Source: Pycnococcus provasolii (Eukaryota > Chlorophyta > Pseudoscourfieldiophyceae > Pseudoscourfieldiales > Pycnococcaceae). Taken from it: a DNA stretch of 64,000 bases. A program made the position numbers and the translations under genes. The stretch covers positions 597,501 through 661,500 of the forward strand of contig OW568862.1 in assembly GCA_938743325.2 (NCBI GenBank), read 5' to 3'. Of this stretch, positions 11,867 to 22,398 are shown piece after piece. Numbering within the stretch: the stretch's first letter is position 1; each line of letters opens with the position of its first letter. The notes beneath the pieces are model-generated. The model had not been told where the DNA came from, did no database searches, and saw only the letters and a program-made list of their open reading frames with translations.

Positions 11867-14338
11867 TTAGAGAACGGCACTCGCGACAGCCGTCATGGCA
11901 AAAATCACCATTCCTGAAACGCCCGTGGCGCCACTCTTATCGGGTGTGGCGGCAGTTGTCTCGGTCGACGAGCCCACAGGGGTCTCGGTCGTGGCCGGAC
12001 TGCTGTCAATGCCGCCCCCAGTCTTCGGTGGTGCGGCAGTCGTCGGAGGAGCTGCAGTGTATCCCTGCGCGCCATTCTTGTCAAACATGAGTATCTTGAA
12101 GGCACCCCGGTGCCAGTGAACAACGCCCTGCACGCGAGAAAACTTGGCACCAACCTCCCGCTTGCCACTTCCTTCCGTGACACAATTCTTGTCTTTGCCG
12201 CATGCGTCGTTCACTTCGCCATCCACAACAGCCTCACCGCCGGAGGCGTCCTTGACGACCATCTCGCCATAGTCGCTGTCAGGTCCAGACGGATTTGCAT
12301 TCACCACCTCAACATCTTCCAAATATACGAGCATAGACTCGAACTGTTCACCGGTGACATTGCTCTGAAGATCCTTCGCCGTAACCTTCGTGTAAGCTGG
12401 AAGCGCATTTCCCGTGCCTATCACCTCGTAGACAGCCTTTCCCAGCTGTGTCATTGTGCCCGCGTTGTCGGTGAAATGCTCAAATTCTTCGACCACGCCG
12501 GTGAGCTTCACCTTGTCACCTACAGCAGGTTTGGGCGACATTTGGTAAACCATGATACCCGAGTGCGTCTCCGTTCCATTTTGAATGTACGTCCAAGAAG
12601 AGCTCTTGTTGCTGCCACCAAAGTCAGCAACCACGATACCGTACACGGTGACCGCGGTGCCAACCTTCGGCGAATGGCCCGCAGCCTTGGACTTGTCCGT
12701 TGGCAACTGGAGATTGCGGATCGTTTCCTCAAAGGCATTCGACAGAGGGTCCTTCGTGGTTTCAGTTGAAGCTGCAGCCGCCTTGAAGCCCACGATGTCA
12801 TCGGCCGTTCGAACAAGCAGCTTGTACTTTCCGTAGTGGTAGTGAATGACGCCGGTGACGCTTTCGAACGTCGAGCCGAACGGCATGGTGTCGTCGAGCA
12901 GGCCCTTGTCATGATACACGTTCTGGTCGATGATCATTTCGCCACCCGCGGAGTCCTTAACAACACACTCGCCGTAGTTCTTTCCCTTGGACTCGTCTGG
13001 ATTGGCGACGACCACGGTGAGGTCCTTCATCGTGACGAGCATGCCCTCGTACGGCTCAGACGTGTCCTTCGTCTGATGCATATCTTTGGTCGTGAGCACG
13101 GTCGGCGTAATCGTGTTACCTGAGGAGAGCTTGACGACCATGCCACTCGCCACCTGCGTCGCCGAGTCGTACTCACCCACTTTGCCGTAGACCATGACCT
13201 TGTCGCCAACTTCGCACTTGCCGTTCGTCCACTTTGAACGGAAAAGCATGATTCCGCTGCGTGTGGACGTACCATTCTGAATGAACGCCCACGTCGCCTG
13301 GGTGTCGGAATTCCCGAACGCCGCGCTTATCACGCCGTACATCACCGCCATTTTGCCCTTATGCTGCGATTCGTCCTTCTCACTACCCGCCGCAGCCGTC
13401 TGAGCTTCGGCGATGGTCAGCACTGGAGTGCCCTCTGGAATATCAACCTTGATTGGCGCTTTCGTCGTCGTCGTAGGCGTCTTGAAGCCTACGATGTCAT
13501 CGGCCGTTCGAACAAGCAGCTTGTACTTTCCGTAGTGGTAGTGAATGACGCCGGTGACGCTTTCGAACGTCGAGCCGACGGGCATGGTGTCGTCGAGCAG
13601 GCCCTTGTCATGATACACGTTCTGGTCGATGATCATTTCGCCACCCGCGGAGTCCTTAACAACAGTCTCGCCATAGTTCTTGTCCTTTTCCGCGTCTGGA
13701 TTGGCGACGACCACGGTGAGGTCCTTCATCGTGACGAGCATGCCCTCGTACGGCTCAGACGTGTCCTTCGTCTGATGCATATCTTTGGTCGTGAGCGTGA
13801 TCGGCTCCACCTTGCATGTATCGCAGCTATACTTTTCCGCGGAAGGCTTATTAAGCTGTGTGACACCTTGATATTCCGATACCTCACCGGTAACCACGAC
13901 CGCGTCTCCGACGTCGCACTTGCCGTTCGTCCACTTTGGACTGTACATCATGATGCCGCTGCGTGGGTCTGTTCCGTTCCTATCGTTAATTGTTTTGGTA
14001 AGGGTGTTGGTAAGCGGCCGTGGGTTGTTGCAAGTGGCTCAACCGACACAGGTGCAAGGGTGCAAGGGCCTCTTCACGTACTGTATGAACGCCCACGTCG
14101 CCTTGGTGTCCGTGTTCTTGAATGCCGCGGTAATAACACCATGCACGACGACGCTTTGTCCTTTGTAAGCCGACTCGTCTTTGGTTTGATCGGTTCCCCC
14201 CACTGCGGGCGTTTGCACCTGCACGATGGTCACGTTGACGGGAGCGACATCAGTCTGGGCCGCAATAGACGCCAATTCCGAGCAACAAATAAGAAGCAAA
14301 GCCAATAGTGGCCGCAATAGTGGAGTGGCCATCTTCAT
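11867..14338 (-). CDS. Secreted protein with three tandem OB-fold-like repeats
   Basis: Exon 1 (14338 to 14082) starts MKMATPLLRPLLALLLICC, a clear signal peptide, and ends in phase 2 at CA|GTACGT. Exon 2 (13979 to 11867) begins G after the acceptor ACGATAG, restoring FIQ-NGT. The product is about 789 residues. Three repeats each have a first half with TWAFIQNGT, RSGIM, VGDxVxVxGxVxEY and a second half with LTTKDM, YEGMLVTMKDL, NYGExVVKDSAGGE and GVIHYHYGKY. The pattern (xIQNGxxxxSGIMVY...VGDxVxVTGxVxEFxxxTQL) resembles OB-fold modules found beside ExeM-type extracellular nucleases and lamin-tail proteins; no nuclease domain is present here. The C-terminus is Thr/Ser/Pro-rich with a final hydrophobic segment (VIFAMTAVASAVL), suggesting a membrane or GPI anchor. 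Function is unknown. The end of repeat 3 (HWHRGAFKILMF) is more diverged. Confidence 0.8.
12785..13097 (-). repeat. Near-identical coding repeat, copy in OB repeat 2
   Basis: About 313 bases nearly identical (a dozen or so differences) to 13484-13796, at an offset of exactly 699 bases (233 codons). It encodes the second half of OB-fold repeat 2, while the neighbouring first halves have diverged much more. Confidence 0.9.
13484..13796 (-). repeat. Near-identical coding repeat, copy in OB repeat 1
   Basis: Partner of 12785-13097. Differences cluster in short patches, for example DAEKDKNYGETV in this copy against DESKGKNYGECV in the other, and PVGST against PFGST. Confidence 0.9.
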
Positions 14339-15518
14339 CAGGGAACTGTGATGATGAAGGTACTGTACTACAGTATGATGGGGGACACGTCAACGAAAAC
14401 GAACGAGCCGGGCAGGGGGACGTTCCGTTCCGTTCCGTCGTTCGGTAAGAACTAAAAAGTACGGTCGGTAAGTGCCCCCTTATGTAGTACTTATTATGTA
14501 AGAGTCCACCACGACACCACGTTATTAGTCTACGATAGGGAAGGGAACGGGCCCGCGATAGACTATCATATCCCGGCCGGGTGATGAAAAGCGTGTTCTG
14601 GAAGCAACAGGGACTGACTGGGTTCAATAATGCCTCAACGACTTGCTTGAGAGAGACTTGACTTGCTTGACGCGTTGGTGTCTCGGATCTCCTTCCTAGT
14701 TCTTAGTCTAAGGTAATGCGTTAGGGTAGCCCGTTCCAACGCGTGATATGTAACCAAGGGTGTCTTATGTAAGAATAAGGCCGTATAAGGGCAGTACAGG
14801 TACAGTACCCTTCGCCAAGCGCCCGGTATCTTACACCTGATGAACCTGATGCGTTCTTTCGAATGTCCGGACTCGAAGGACACCACCTAGCTAGGAGGCA
14901 GGAGGGCGCACTTCGCAGTCGCAGGAAGGAGGAGAAAGGGCGAGAATCGGAGAAGGGAGATGCAAGTACAGTAAGTGGCAACAACGGGTCCCGAGCAAAT
15001 CCTTCCTCTGTCAGCCTGTGGACTGGCCTTCTTGCTCAAAACTCCTTTTTAGTTTTTATTGGCCTCCTCCTCCTATTGGCCTCAACATCTCCTCGCCTCC
15101 TTCCCGACGAAGAATGCCTCGCCTCAGCCCGGGTGTCGGAGCCTCCTCCCTCGTCCCTGACTCTCTCCCTGGAGGCCTGGAGGCCTGGAGGTCGTATGTT
15201 ACTGGACCTGCTCACTCAGTCACTCATCACCGGAGGTGAGGTGAGGCTCAAACCCGAACTCCGAATCGACGACACGTTGACGACACGAGACGACAGGGAG
15301 CTGCTTGCAAGCTAGCCTTTGCCCTTTGTGAATGTGATGTGAATTGTGATTGCGGCCGTGGAAATATCCCGTTGCTCGAGGTGGTCAATCGGCTGTTCCT
15401 CGAGGTCGCCTTGTCGTAACCTCCTCATAGTGGTAAAGGTTTATATATCGCTCGTCCGACCTTGAAGAAAAAGAAAGGTGAAGAAGCCGAGACGATAACG
15501 GAACGTCGCCCGGCCGCG
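14339..15518. other. Intergenic region, divergent promoters, no supported gene
   Basis: Separates the ATG of the OB-fold gene from that of the kinesin-like gene. It contains several TACAGTA/GTACTGTA words (about 14360, 14795, 14965) and CGATAGACTATC near 14560. A frame at 14863-15315 has one hydrophobic segment but no recognisable domain and mixed composition, so I do not call it. Confidence 0.5.
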
Positions 15519-18500
15519 ATGTCTACGGCGTCGCCACTGGCGGGCGTCGTTGCGCGCTCCGGCCTCGAGCCTGGTGACGACGCGTACCTGCCCATAGAGG
15601 GCGAACACGTGTACTTCTTCTCCGCGGGCGCTCAGCACGCGCAGACGGGACATGTCTGGCGAACAGGACGTGTCGCACACGTCGCGCCTCGGGCCATCAC
15701 TGTTACGGCCGACGACGACGGAACGAGTACGCGCGTGCACCCGAACGACGTCTTGCCAGGAAGCGTCTTGCGCAAGGATATGCTGCAGCGTATCGAGCAA
15801 GTCGCAGCTCAGCTGGAGGTCTTTCAAACGAGCCTAAGGCATTGCAATGAGAAGTGCGAGAAAATAAATTCTAGCCTTACCGCGTGCTCTAAAGCTAACG
15901 AGGAAACTGCCGCAAGTAGTAATTTGCGGTATGAGGTGGTATCAAGGATCGAGAATGTTCAACGAAAGGCTGCCGATGCACTTTCCACCATGCCCTCGGC
16001 CTCGGACTCAGAATCCGCACCACTACGCGAAGCACTCGATGCTGCGATTCGCGACGCCAAAGCGCTCGGCACCATCGCTTCGGATGACAGGCGCGCCACT
16101 CCACAGGTTGTAGGCGAGCAGGCACTTCAACGCCTGCAAGCCATGCACATATCATGCAACAAGGAAAATGCCGGTCTTGAGGAAAATGCGGCGAAAGTCA
16201 AGCTGATGCTGGAGTCTCTAAAGTCAAGATGTCTTCATAAATCAGATTCACCGTCAACGGACGAGGTGCTCAATCTTGAGGAGGATCTAACCAATCTGAT
16301 GGATCGCATTGCAGAGAATCATGGTGCTGCGTCTGAATGCGCGTCCACGATCGATTCACACTTGGCGTCAGCAAAAACCTTCACGAATTCGGATGGATTA
16401 TCTGAGCACGCACGCAGCCTGCAAGAGCAGTGCGCTCAAGTCGAGCAAAACGTGACGAGCCTCATTGATACTTCCTCTATTGTTCGATACCGCACAAAGT
16501 GTGTCGAATTGCAGTCGCGCGTCGACGATATGTTGAATAAGCACAGTCAGCTTGCGCAGCTTTCGCAAGAGGAGGCGGCGGCACTCGAGGTTGATCTTAG
16601 CCAGCTCAAGGCAAAAAGCGCGATATCTGAGCAAGGACGCGCTGACCTGGAAGAGCGTTGTCGCCAACTTGAGACGGATCTAAGTGCATCACGAAAGGAG
16701 CACCGTGATGTGATTGAAAGCCTTCGACATGTGGAGCATGAGCTTGCTAGAAAGCAGGCTTTGGCGAATGCAACTAACGAGGAAAAGGAAAAGGTGGAAC
16801 AGCGACTTGCTCATCTTGACGCTCAGCTAGGCGAGCGTGCTCATGTTGCACAGCATCTTGAGCAAGAGTTAAAGGGAAAATTGCAGGAAGCTGCTGCTAG
16901 CGAGGCACGTGTTGAGACGCTGAGAACCTCTGAAGGGAATCTGCGATCCAAGTGCGATGCTCTGAAGGAACAGCTACGCCAGACGCTTGTTGCTTGCGCA
17001 GGGCTTGCTGAAGATGCGACAAACAAGGGTTCCGAAAGCGAGCGCATGAATGTGGAGATTGCACGCTTGAATGAGGAAATTGCTGCACTGAAAGAGGAAA
17101 ACGCAAATCTCCGAGCACAGCTCGAAAGTCGTGAGTACGACATTATCAGGTTGAGCGAAGAGCTCGAGTCGCTTCGCCTTGGATCTGCTGCGGCGATGGC
17201 GGAGCTTGACCAGCTGCGGCAGCTCAGCTGGGAAGAGATGGGCGAGCTCAGAAACGAAAATCGAAAGTTGCGCGTCGCAAACGCGCTTTTGTCGCAGGGT
17301 GACGGTGGTGCAATCTACCGCCGATGGCTTGGAGCTGAACTGGAACGTCGAAAGCTGTTCGAGCTTCTCCAGCCGCAGGTTCGCGTGGCTGCTATTATGG
17401 CGCACATGCGAACGGCGACACAGTTCGAAAAGGGAATTGGTTCTATCCTATCGACGCCAGATACTGGCTTGGGCACCGTTCGTGTCCACCGCGGCGAGCA
17501 TGCCTCTGAGCGCAGTCGGCGCGGCACGATGATTGGTGAGGGTGGGACTGCTCACGAGGATTTCGAGCTAGATGATGTGATTGATCTGGACAGCCCGAAA
17601 CATCCAGATGTGTGGCGCATTCTTAAGCCGTATGCGCGCCTTCTCGCGGATGGCAAGTCAGCGTGCATAATTTGTTTAAATGGGGGTGCGCCGACAATTC
17701 AGGAAGATTTGCTGTTTGGAGAAATCCGCAATCGAAAGAGTGGTGGTGGCGCCAATGGTGGCAGTGTCTCATCATCCACGTCTGCACCTAACGGTAAGGA
17801 ACAACGAACGGAGTCCGTTTCGGATCAGCAAGGTCCTCTACTCCAGCACTTTCTGTTAGACTTTCTAAAGCAGCGTGCTGAAATGACCGAGGCGGGTTGG
17901 AGCACCGCACTGACGTACTGCCTTCTTGACGTGGATGCAGACCGTCTCGAGGACGCTATGGGCGGGGGAACCACTAGTGCAATGTTGCACAAGCCGGGAG
18001 GATCATCGCACATTAGTGCACAGTCTGATATTAAGGCACGCACTCGCGTGTTGTTGAGACCCGAGAGGGTGGAAGATGCATTTAAGACTGGCAAACCCAT
18101 GCCAGGACGAGAGCGCCACGAGGCTGGCCCACGCCACGAAGCGACATTCGTTGCCGCGGGTGGGCGACTGATGCCCGACGGCGCAACGTGGGATACCATC
18201 GAGTCGCAGGAGGACGCCAAGCGTGCCGCGGAGGCTTTCTGGCTCGCATGTCATACCTGCGACGTGGACGACCTGCAGCGCCTCTACCCCGACCCTTCCA
18301 TACGTGCCCGTGTCGCACAGCGCCTGGGGACTGCGATCCTCCCAAGAGGTCACGAGCGTGCACACGTTGTGCTCTGGATTGATTTTTGGTACGTTTTCAC
18401 ATTTTGGGGAATACGGTTTTGTATGCTCTTTTTGCTATTGGTCCTAACCCTGAACTAACGAACACGCACAAAACTCGTAACAACACCGACCTCGGTACAA

Positions 18501-19068
18501 ATACGTGACTGATTTCAGCGCGACACATCGTCGGCTCAAGCTTTCTACACGTTCAAAAGTGGCATTCTGCGACTTGCGTGTGCTCAGTCGTGAATCTGAT
18601 GCCATGCCCGGCGTTTCTGGCGCCACCTCAGCATTCTCGCCATCCTCGCCGTCAAGCGGAGATGTTGCGGCGCGCAGGCGTCGTTACGCGAGCGTGCGTC
18701 GAAGTGTCGTCGAACTTGGGCAGACACTAGCTAGTCGTTGGCAGGAAAGCCACGGCGGGGGTCGACGATGCGAGCTCACGCGCGTGCTAGGCGAGGTTCT
18801 GTACGAGCCACAGGCACGTGACCGTGCAGGAGGTACGCCCATTCGCACGGGCGATCAGGCGCGAACGAGCGTTCCAAAGTGCCTGCTGATGGTAAGCTTG
18901 GCCAAGAGCCACCTTTACGAGCGCACGACGCTGCATGCACTTCGCTTTGCTAATGCAGCGAGAATTGGTGGCGCGGCGTCGAATTTTTCCGTCGAGCAGG
19001 GTACCAAGTTTTTGCGCGAGCAGGCATTTCTGCTAGACATGATTGACCAGACACGTCGTCAAGCTTAG
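15519..19068 (+). CDS. Coiled-coil protein with degenerate C-terminal kinesin-14-like motor (pseudo-kinesin)
   Basis: Exon 1 (15519-18388) ends TTTTTG|GTACGT in phase 2; exon 2 (18519-19068) follows GATTTCAG; the product is about 1,139 residues. Residues ~20-85 (GHVWRTGRVAHVAPRAITVT ending HPNDVLPG) look like the SH3-like myosin N-terminal domain. Residues ~90-610 are heptad-rich coiled coil. From ~610 the order of a C-terminal kinesin-14 motor can be followed: neck ELRNENRKLR; beta-1 QVRVAAIMAHMR (compare IRVFCRVRP); FELDDVIDLDSPKHPDVWRI and LLADGKSACIICLNGG (compare [20 protein letters not shown]); GHERAHVVLWI at the switch I strand; KVAFCDLRVLSRES at switch II (compare KLNLVDLAGSE); CLLMVSLAKSHLYERTTLHA then LRFANAARIG (compare LMFVNISPS...ETLNSLRFASRVN). 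P-loop GKT, SSRSH and DLAGSE are all lost, so it should not bind ATP normally. Yeast Vik1/Cik1 partners of Kar3 are the known parallel; a similar non-motor partner role is inference. Confidence 0.6.
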
Positions 19069-19186
19069 TTGAGTTGAATATCTTTATTTGTATACGACAA
19101 CAACACGAAGGGGCAAAAAACAAATCTTTCTTTCTGTCTTGATCGTGTTACAACAAATTCCAAAATTGCAAGCCGCCGCTTCGCGG

Positions 19187-20351
19187 CTACTTGTCGTTTG
19201 CGTCGTCGACGCCCGCTTCGGTAATCCCGAAGAGGGCGTCGCGCTCGGGAAGGCCAGGATTGCATATGAGCTTGGCCTTGCGAGTGTCACCGCGTCCCTT
19301 CTGCAGCTGGAGGCGCGTCGTTGTCGCGTGGGCAAGGATGTGTCCACCGATCGGCTTGAACGTGGGCCCGTACGCCATCCCACCGTCAACCACAGCCTGC
19401 ACCTGGTTCGTGACGAGAACTGCGACTTGAAACTCCTCGGCAATGCGTGTCAGCTGGCGCAGGAAGCGGCCGAGGTGAACCTGACGCGCGCTCAGCTCCC
19501 CGCGTCCGTTGTACTCTGAGCGGTAGAGGTTCGTGACACTGTCCACAATCACCAGCGAGAATCGGCTGTCTGCCATCATCGCGGCGGCGTGCGCGAGAAG
19601 GTCCGTCTGGTGCTCTGTGTTGTGAGCGCGCGCGTACGCGATGTTCTCCAGAACGTCCTGCACGTTCATTTTGAAACGTTCCGCGATAGGAGCAAGACGG
19701 CCTGGGCGGAACGTGCCCTCGGTGTCAATGTAGAGGCACTTGCCCTCGCCACCTCCCTTATCCGGCGACAACTGGCACGTTACTGCCAACGTGTGGCACA
19801 GCTGCGACTTTCCCGTGCGATACTCGCCATACACCTCGGTGATGCTGCCCTGCTCGATGCCTCCTCCGAGGATTTCGTCAAGAGCCTTGCATCCCGTGTG
19901 AACCTTCAGCATGGCTGCCTGCGTTTCCGCCAGAGCGAAGGCGGAGGTAAATCCAGTGGGAACGAGGCTGGCAGCTATTGTAGGTGTGTGCGTTTTATGT
20001 GGGTCGTGAGTATGAAGATTTTCTACTCACCAAGTGGAGTGCAAGAGTTTCTTGCAAACAATAAGTCGTACCAGCTGCTTTGAGCTTGTCCGCCTTCTGC
20101 TCGCTGATTCCGTTGACGAGCTGTAGGTCCTTGAGCGTCGCACGTGCCACACTCTCGACGGTGTGGTATCCTGCATCCATGAGGATCCGTATGTCCTTGC
20201 TTTTGAGTCCGTCGATGCCCTCGATGCGGGTCAACGGCATGGGTTGCTGCTGTGCGTGTGCGAGAAGTTCTTCTTCCTCCTCGGCTTCCATGTTGTCTTC
20301 GGCTGCTCCCATGGGAGCCGCCGCCATTGAGGGAGCCATCATTGCCGCCAT
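19187..20351 (-). CDS. RAD51: RAD51 recombinase
   Basis: Exon 1 (20351 to 20072) gives an acidic leader and the helix-hairpin-helix N-terminal domain ([39 protein letters not shown]) and ends in phase 1 at G|GTACGA. Exon 2 (19974 to 19187) follows ACAATAG and carries LVPTGFTSA, Walker A GEYRTGKS (about residue 143), [30 protein letters not shown], Walker [24 protein letters not shown] and [17 protein letters not shown]. About 355 residues, normal for RAD51. GGGEGK and DTEGTFRP favour RAD51 over DMC1, whose members have a different loop there. It forms the ATP-dependent strand-exchange filament in homologous recombination in the nucleus. TGTAA on the minus strand at about 19147-19151 is a candidate poly(A) signal. 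The end ([20 protein letters not shown]) is somewhat diverged from typical SPCLPEAEA. Confidence 0.93.
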
Positions 20352-20630
20352 TCTCAGGGAGAGAACACACAGAGAGCGAGAAACACAAGACACAGACACA
20401 GAGAAAGACAACACCAACGTGAAGCAAAGCGCGCGCAGAATGACTGGCTTCTGCGAGAGGGAGAGGGAAAGGAGGGGGAGAGGAGCTGTCTCCGGGGAGG
20501 TTAAGCGCCTGCTTTCGCGGGAATCAGCCCAAAGCAGGCACCCTACCCTCACCCTAACGAGTACGACCTAGGAGGGATCCCCGGGGGCATTCCCCCCTTT
20601 TTTCCTGCACAAAACGAACTCCCTCGCAGA
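20352..20630. promoter_or_regulatory. Divergent promoter region between RAD51 and TraB-like gene
   Basis: Only 279 bases separate the two ATGs. The interval has a GA-rich run (about 20450-20490) and a telomere-like CACCCTACCCTCACCCTAAC at 20539-20558, about 75 bases before the TraB-like ATG. Bidirectional promoter use is inferred from spacing. Confidence 0.45.
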
Positions 20631-22226
20631 ATGCATCTCATGAGGCCTGCCATGGCTCCTCGTGTCCGGAGCATGCTGGTGTCTGGAGCTACTGGGGGCG
20701 TAGTAGTTCCCGTGCGGGCGGGCGGGCGCCGACAACGTCGGCCCGTCGTCGGCAAACGACCCTCCTCAGCGAAGATGGCGGCGACGTCACGAGCCAACCG
20801 ACAAACGGACGTCGAGCCGCCCATCCTCCCAGCCAGAGACTTCTTCCGCATCGTGCGTGCGCCTGACGGACGCGTGCAGGCGCAGACGGCCGTGCTCACG
20901 CTGCAACGCCGCGGTACGAACGAACGCGTGCACATTGTCGCCACCGTGCACGTCGGCGAAGCCGCGTACTTCCAGGCGGTGGAGCGAGCTTGCGCGGCGA
21001 GCGACGCGTGCGTGTTCGAGCTTATCGTTGACGATGCGCTACGTCGCAGGAAAAATGGCGCGGCATACGAGCTGAGGCAAGCGGTTGACCCGTCGCCGGA
21101 CGCACGCTTCTTCGCGTCCAGGCACGGGCTCCAGTGCCAGCTGGCGTGCATCGAGTTTCGAAGAAGGTCGTGGTTCATCGGTGACATGTCTAGAGAGGAG
21201 TGGCTGGCGATGGCGGGTGACGCGAACGGCGATAGGCTTCCTTTCGGCAACGACGACGCCTCTGCGACGGAGCCTGTGCTGTCGTCAGCACTTGGCGGGC
21301 TGGCACGAAGCGGGTTGGCACGACGTTGGGGGAGGTGGTCGCGCGTGACCGCCCCGAGCGGGATTGCCGCCGAGCCTGCGCCGAGCAGAATTGTTGGAGG
21401 AGGTGCCGCCGCGCTCGCGCGCAACGTGCTCGCGGTGTTCGCACGAGGCCCGATGTACTCGCCGTCGAGTGCCGCGGCGCGTTCACAGTACGCTTCGGAT
21501 TCGAGAACCGTCGCAGCGCGCCTCGGCCTCTCTGTACTTTTTCCTTGTCCAGAGGTGGTGCTCGTTGGATTTGACTACGCGACGCTCGGCCCGACGTCCG
21601 CCTCGGCGGGCATTGCACTTGGTGGCGGCAACGACGACATCTCGAACGACGGTGCTGTGCTGACGGCACCCTCACTGCTTACTTTCATCGTCGAGCGTCT
21701 TGTGAGCCTTGACGTGATGAGTGCGAGACGTGCGGTGTTGGCTCAGGTGCTCGACCAGCGCTATCGCCTGTCGGGATGCGTGGAAGACGTCGTGGATGCC
21801 ACCATTGGCGCGCGCAATGCGCGCGCGGTGAGCGCCGTGCAGTCTATCGGCAAGAAGGACGTCAGCATCATGTACGGCGTGAACCACTGTCGCGAGCTGA
21901 GCTTTCGCATGCAGCGTGACGCGGGATACGAACCAGTGGACGTGGAGTGGCTTGAAGTGTTCAGCTGCGGCCAGGCTTCCGACGAAGACATAAGCGGATG
22001 GCGGCAGAACGCCATTGCTTGGCTGACGCGTGGCGCAATTCTTCCAAGCTGGCTGTTTGTTGGTGCGGTTGACTGGACGGACTTTGTGCGCAATCTCGCC
22101 GAAGTCGTCGCATCGTCGTCCGATGACGTGTCCACGCGCGTTGCCGCGTCACTGTACGTGATTGCGTATGGCGTCAGGCACGCCGTGTTGTACGCCATTG
22201 TATCGAGCTGGGCGCTGGTGTGGTGA
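20631..22226 (+). CDS. TraB/PrgY-like domain protein
   Basis: Single exon, 531 residues. An Arg-rich leader with few acidic residues precedes the domain and may target plastid or mitochondrion. The domain begins ERVHIVATVHVGEAAYFQAV (compare the GTAHxS start of TraB proteins), continues with VFELIVDDALR where the family has a conserved V-E-L, and ends with a long helical part and DVSIMYGVNHCRELSFRM, matching the GxxH motif near the end of the TraB fold, followed by YEPVDVEWLEVF as in algal members. TraB/TIKI-type proteins are putative metalloproteases; activity of this one is unproved. The last ~60 residues contain hydrophobic segments (LPSWLFVGAV, AVLYAIVSSWALVW), suggesting membrane association. 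It starts 279 bases from RAD51 on the other strand. Confidence 0.55.
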   Translation: MHLMRPAMAPRVRSMLVSGATGGVVVPVRAGGRRQRRPVVGKRPSSAKMAATSRANRQTDVEPPILPARDFFRIVRAPDGRVQAQTAVLTLQRRGTNERVHIVATVHVGEAAYFQAVERACAASDACVFELIVDDALRRRKNGAAYELRQAVDPSPDARFFASRHGLQCQLACIEFRRRSWFIGDMSREEWLAMAGDANGDRLPFGNDDASATEPVLSSALGGLARSGLARRWGRWSRVTAPSGIAAEPAPSRIVGGGAAALARNVLAVFARGPMYSPSSAAARSQYASDSRTVAARLGLSVLFPCPEVVLVGFDYATLGPTSASAGIALGGGNDDISNDGAVLTAPSLLTFIVERLVSLDVMSARRAVLAQVLDQRYRLSGCVEDVVDATIGARNARAVSAVQSIGKKDVSIMYGVNHCRELSFRMQRDAGYEPVDVEWLEVFSCGQASDEDISGWRQNAIAWLTRGAILPSWLFVGAVDWTDFVRNLAEVVASSSDDVSTRVAASLYVIAYGVRHAVLYAIVSSWALVW

Positions 22227-22325
22227 ACGAGCCGCTGCTTTTGCTCTAAGATCGCTCATACAGTAGTGAAATAAGTGTACTTTACTCTTGTCCAGCGGTC
22301 GTCCATTCCGCGGCCGGCGCCATTA

Positions 22326-22341
22326 TTAGGGTTAGGGTTAG
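22326..22341 (+). repeat. Short telomere-type repeat in promoter
   Basis: TTAGGGTTAGGGTTAG lies 58 bases before the ATG of the thioredoxin-fold gene. It is too short to be a telomere and sits where plant telo-boxes occur in promoters. Confidence 0.7.
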
Positions 22342-22398
22342 AACGCCCCTCGGATCCGTCCCTTCCCCCCCCCCCCAACCAACCACTTTATTTGGCGC

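Noticed and set aside
14863-15315. 150-codon frame with one hydrophobic segment
   Set aside because: No domain, low-complexity surroundings, and no upstream or downstream coding signal.
20631-22226. Naming the TraB-like protein as a TIKI Wnt protease
   Set aside because: TIKI proteins are animal cell-surface members; only the general TraB fold motifs are visible here.
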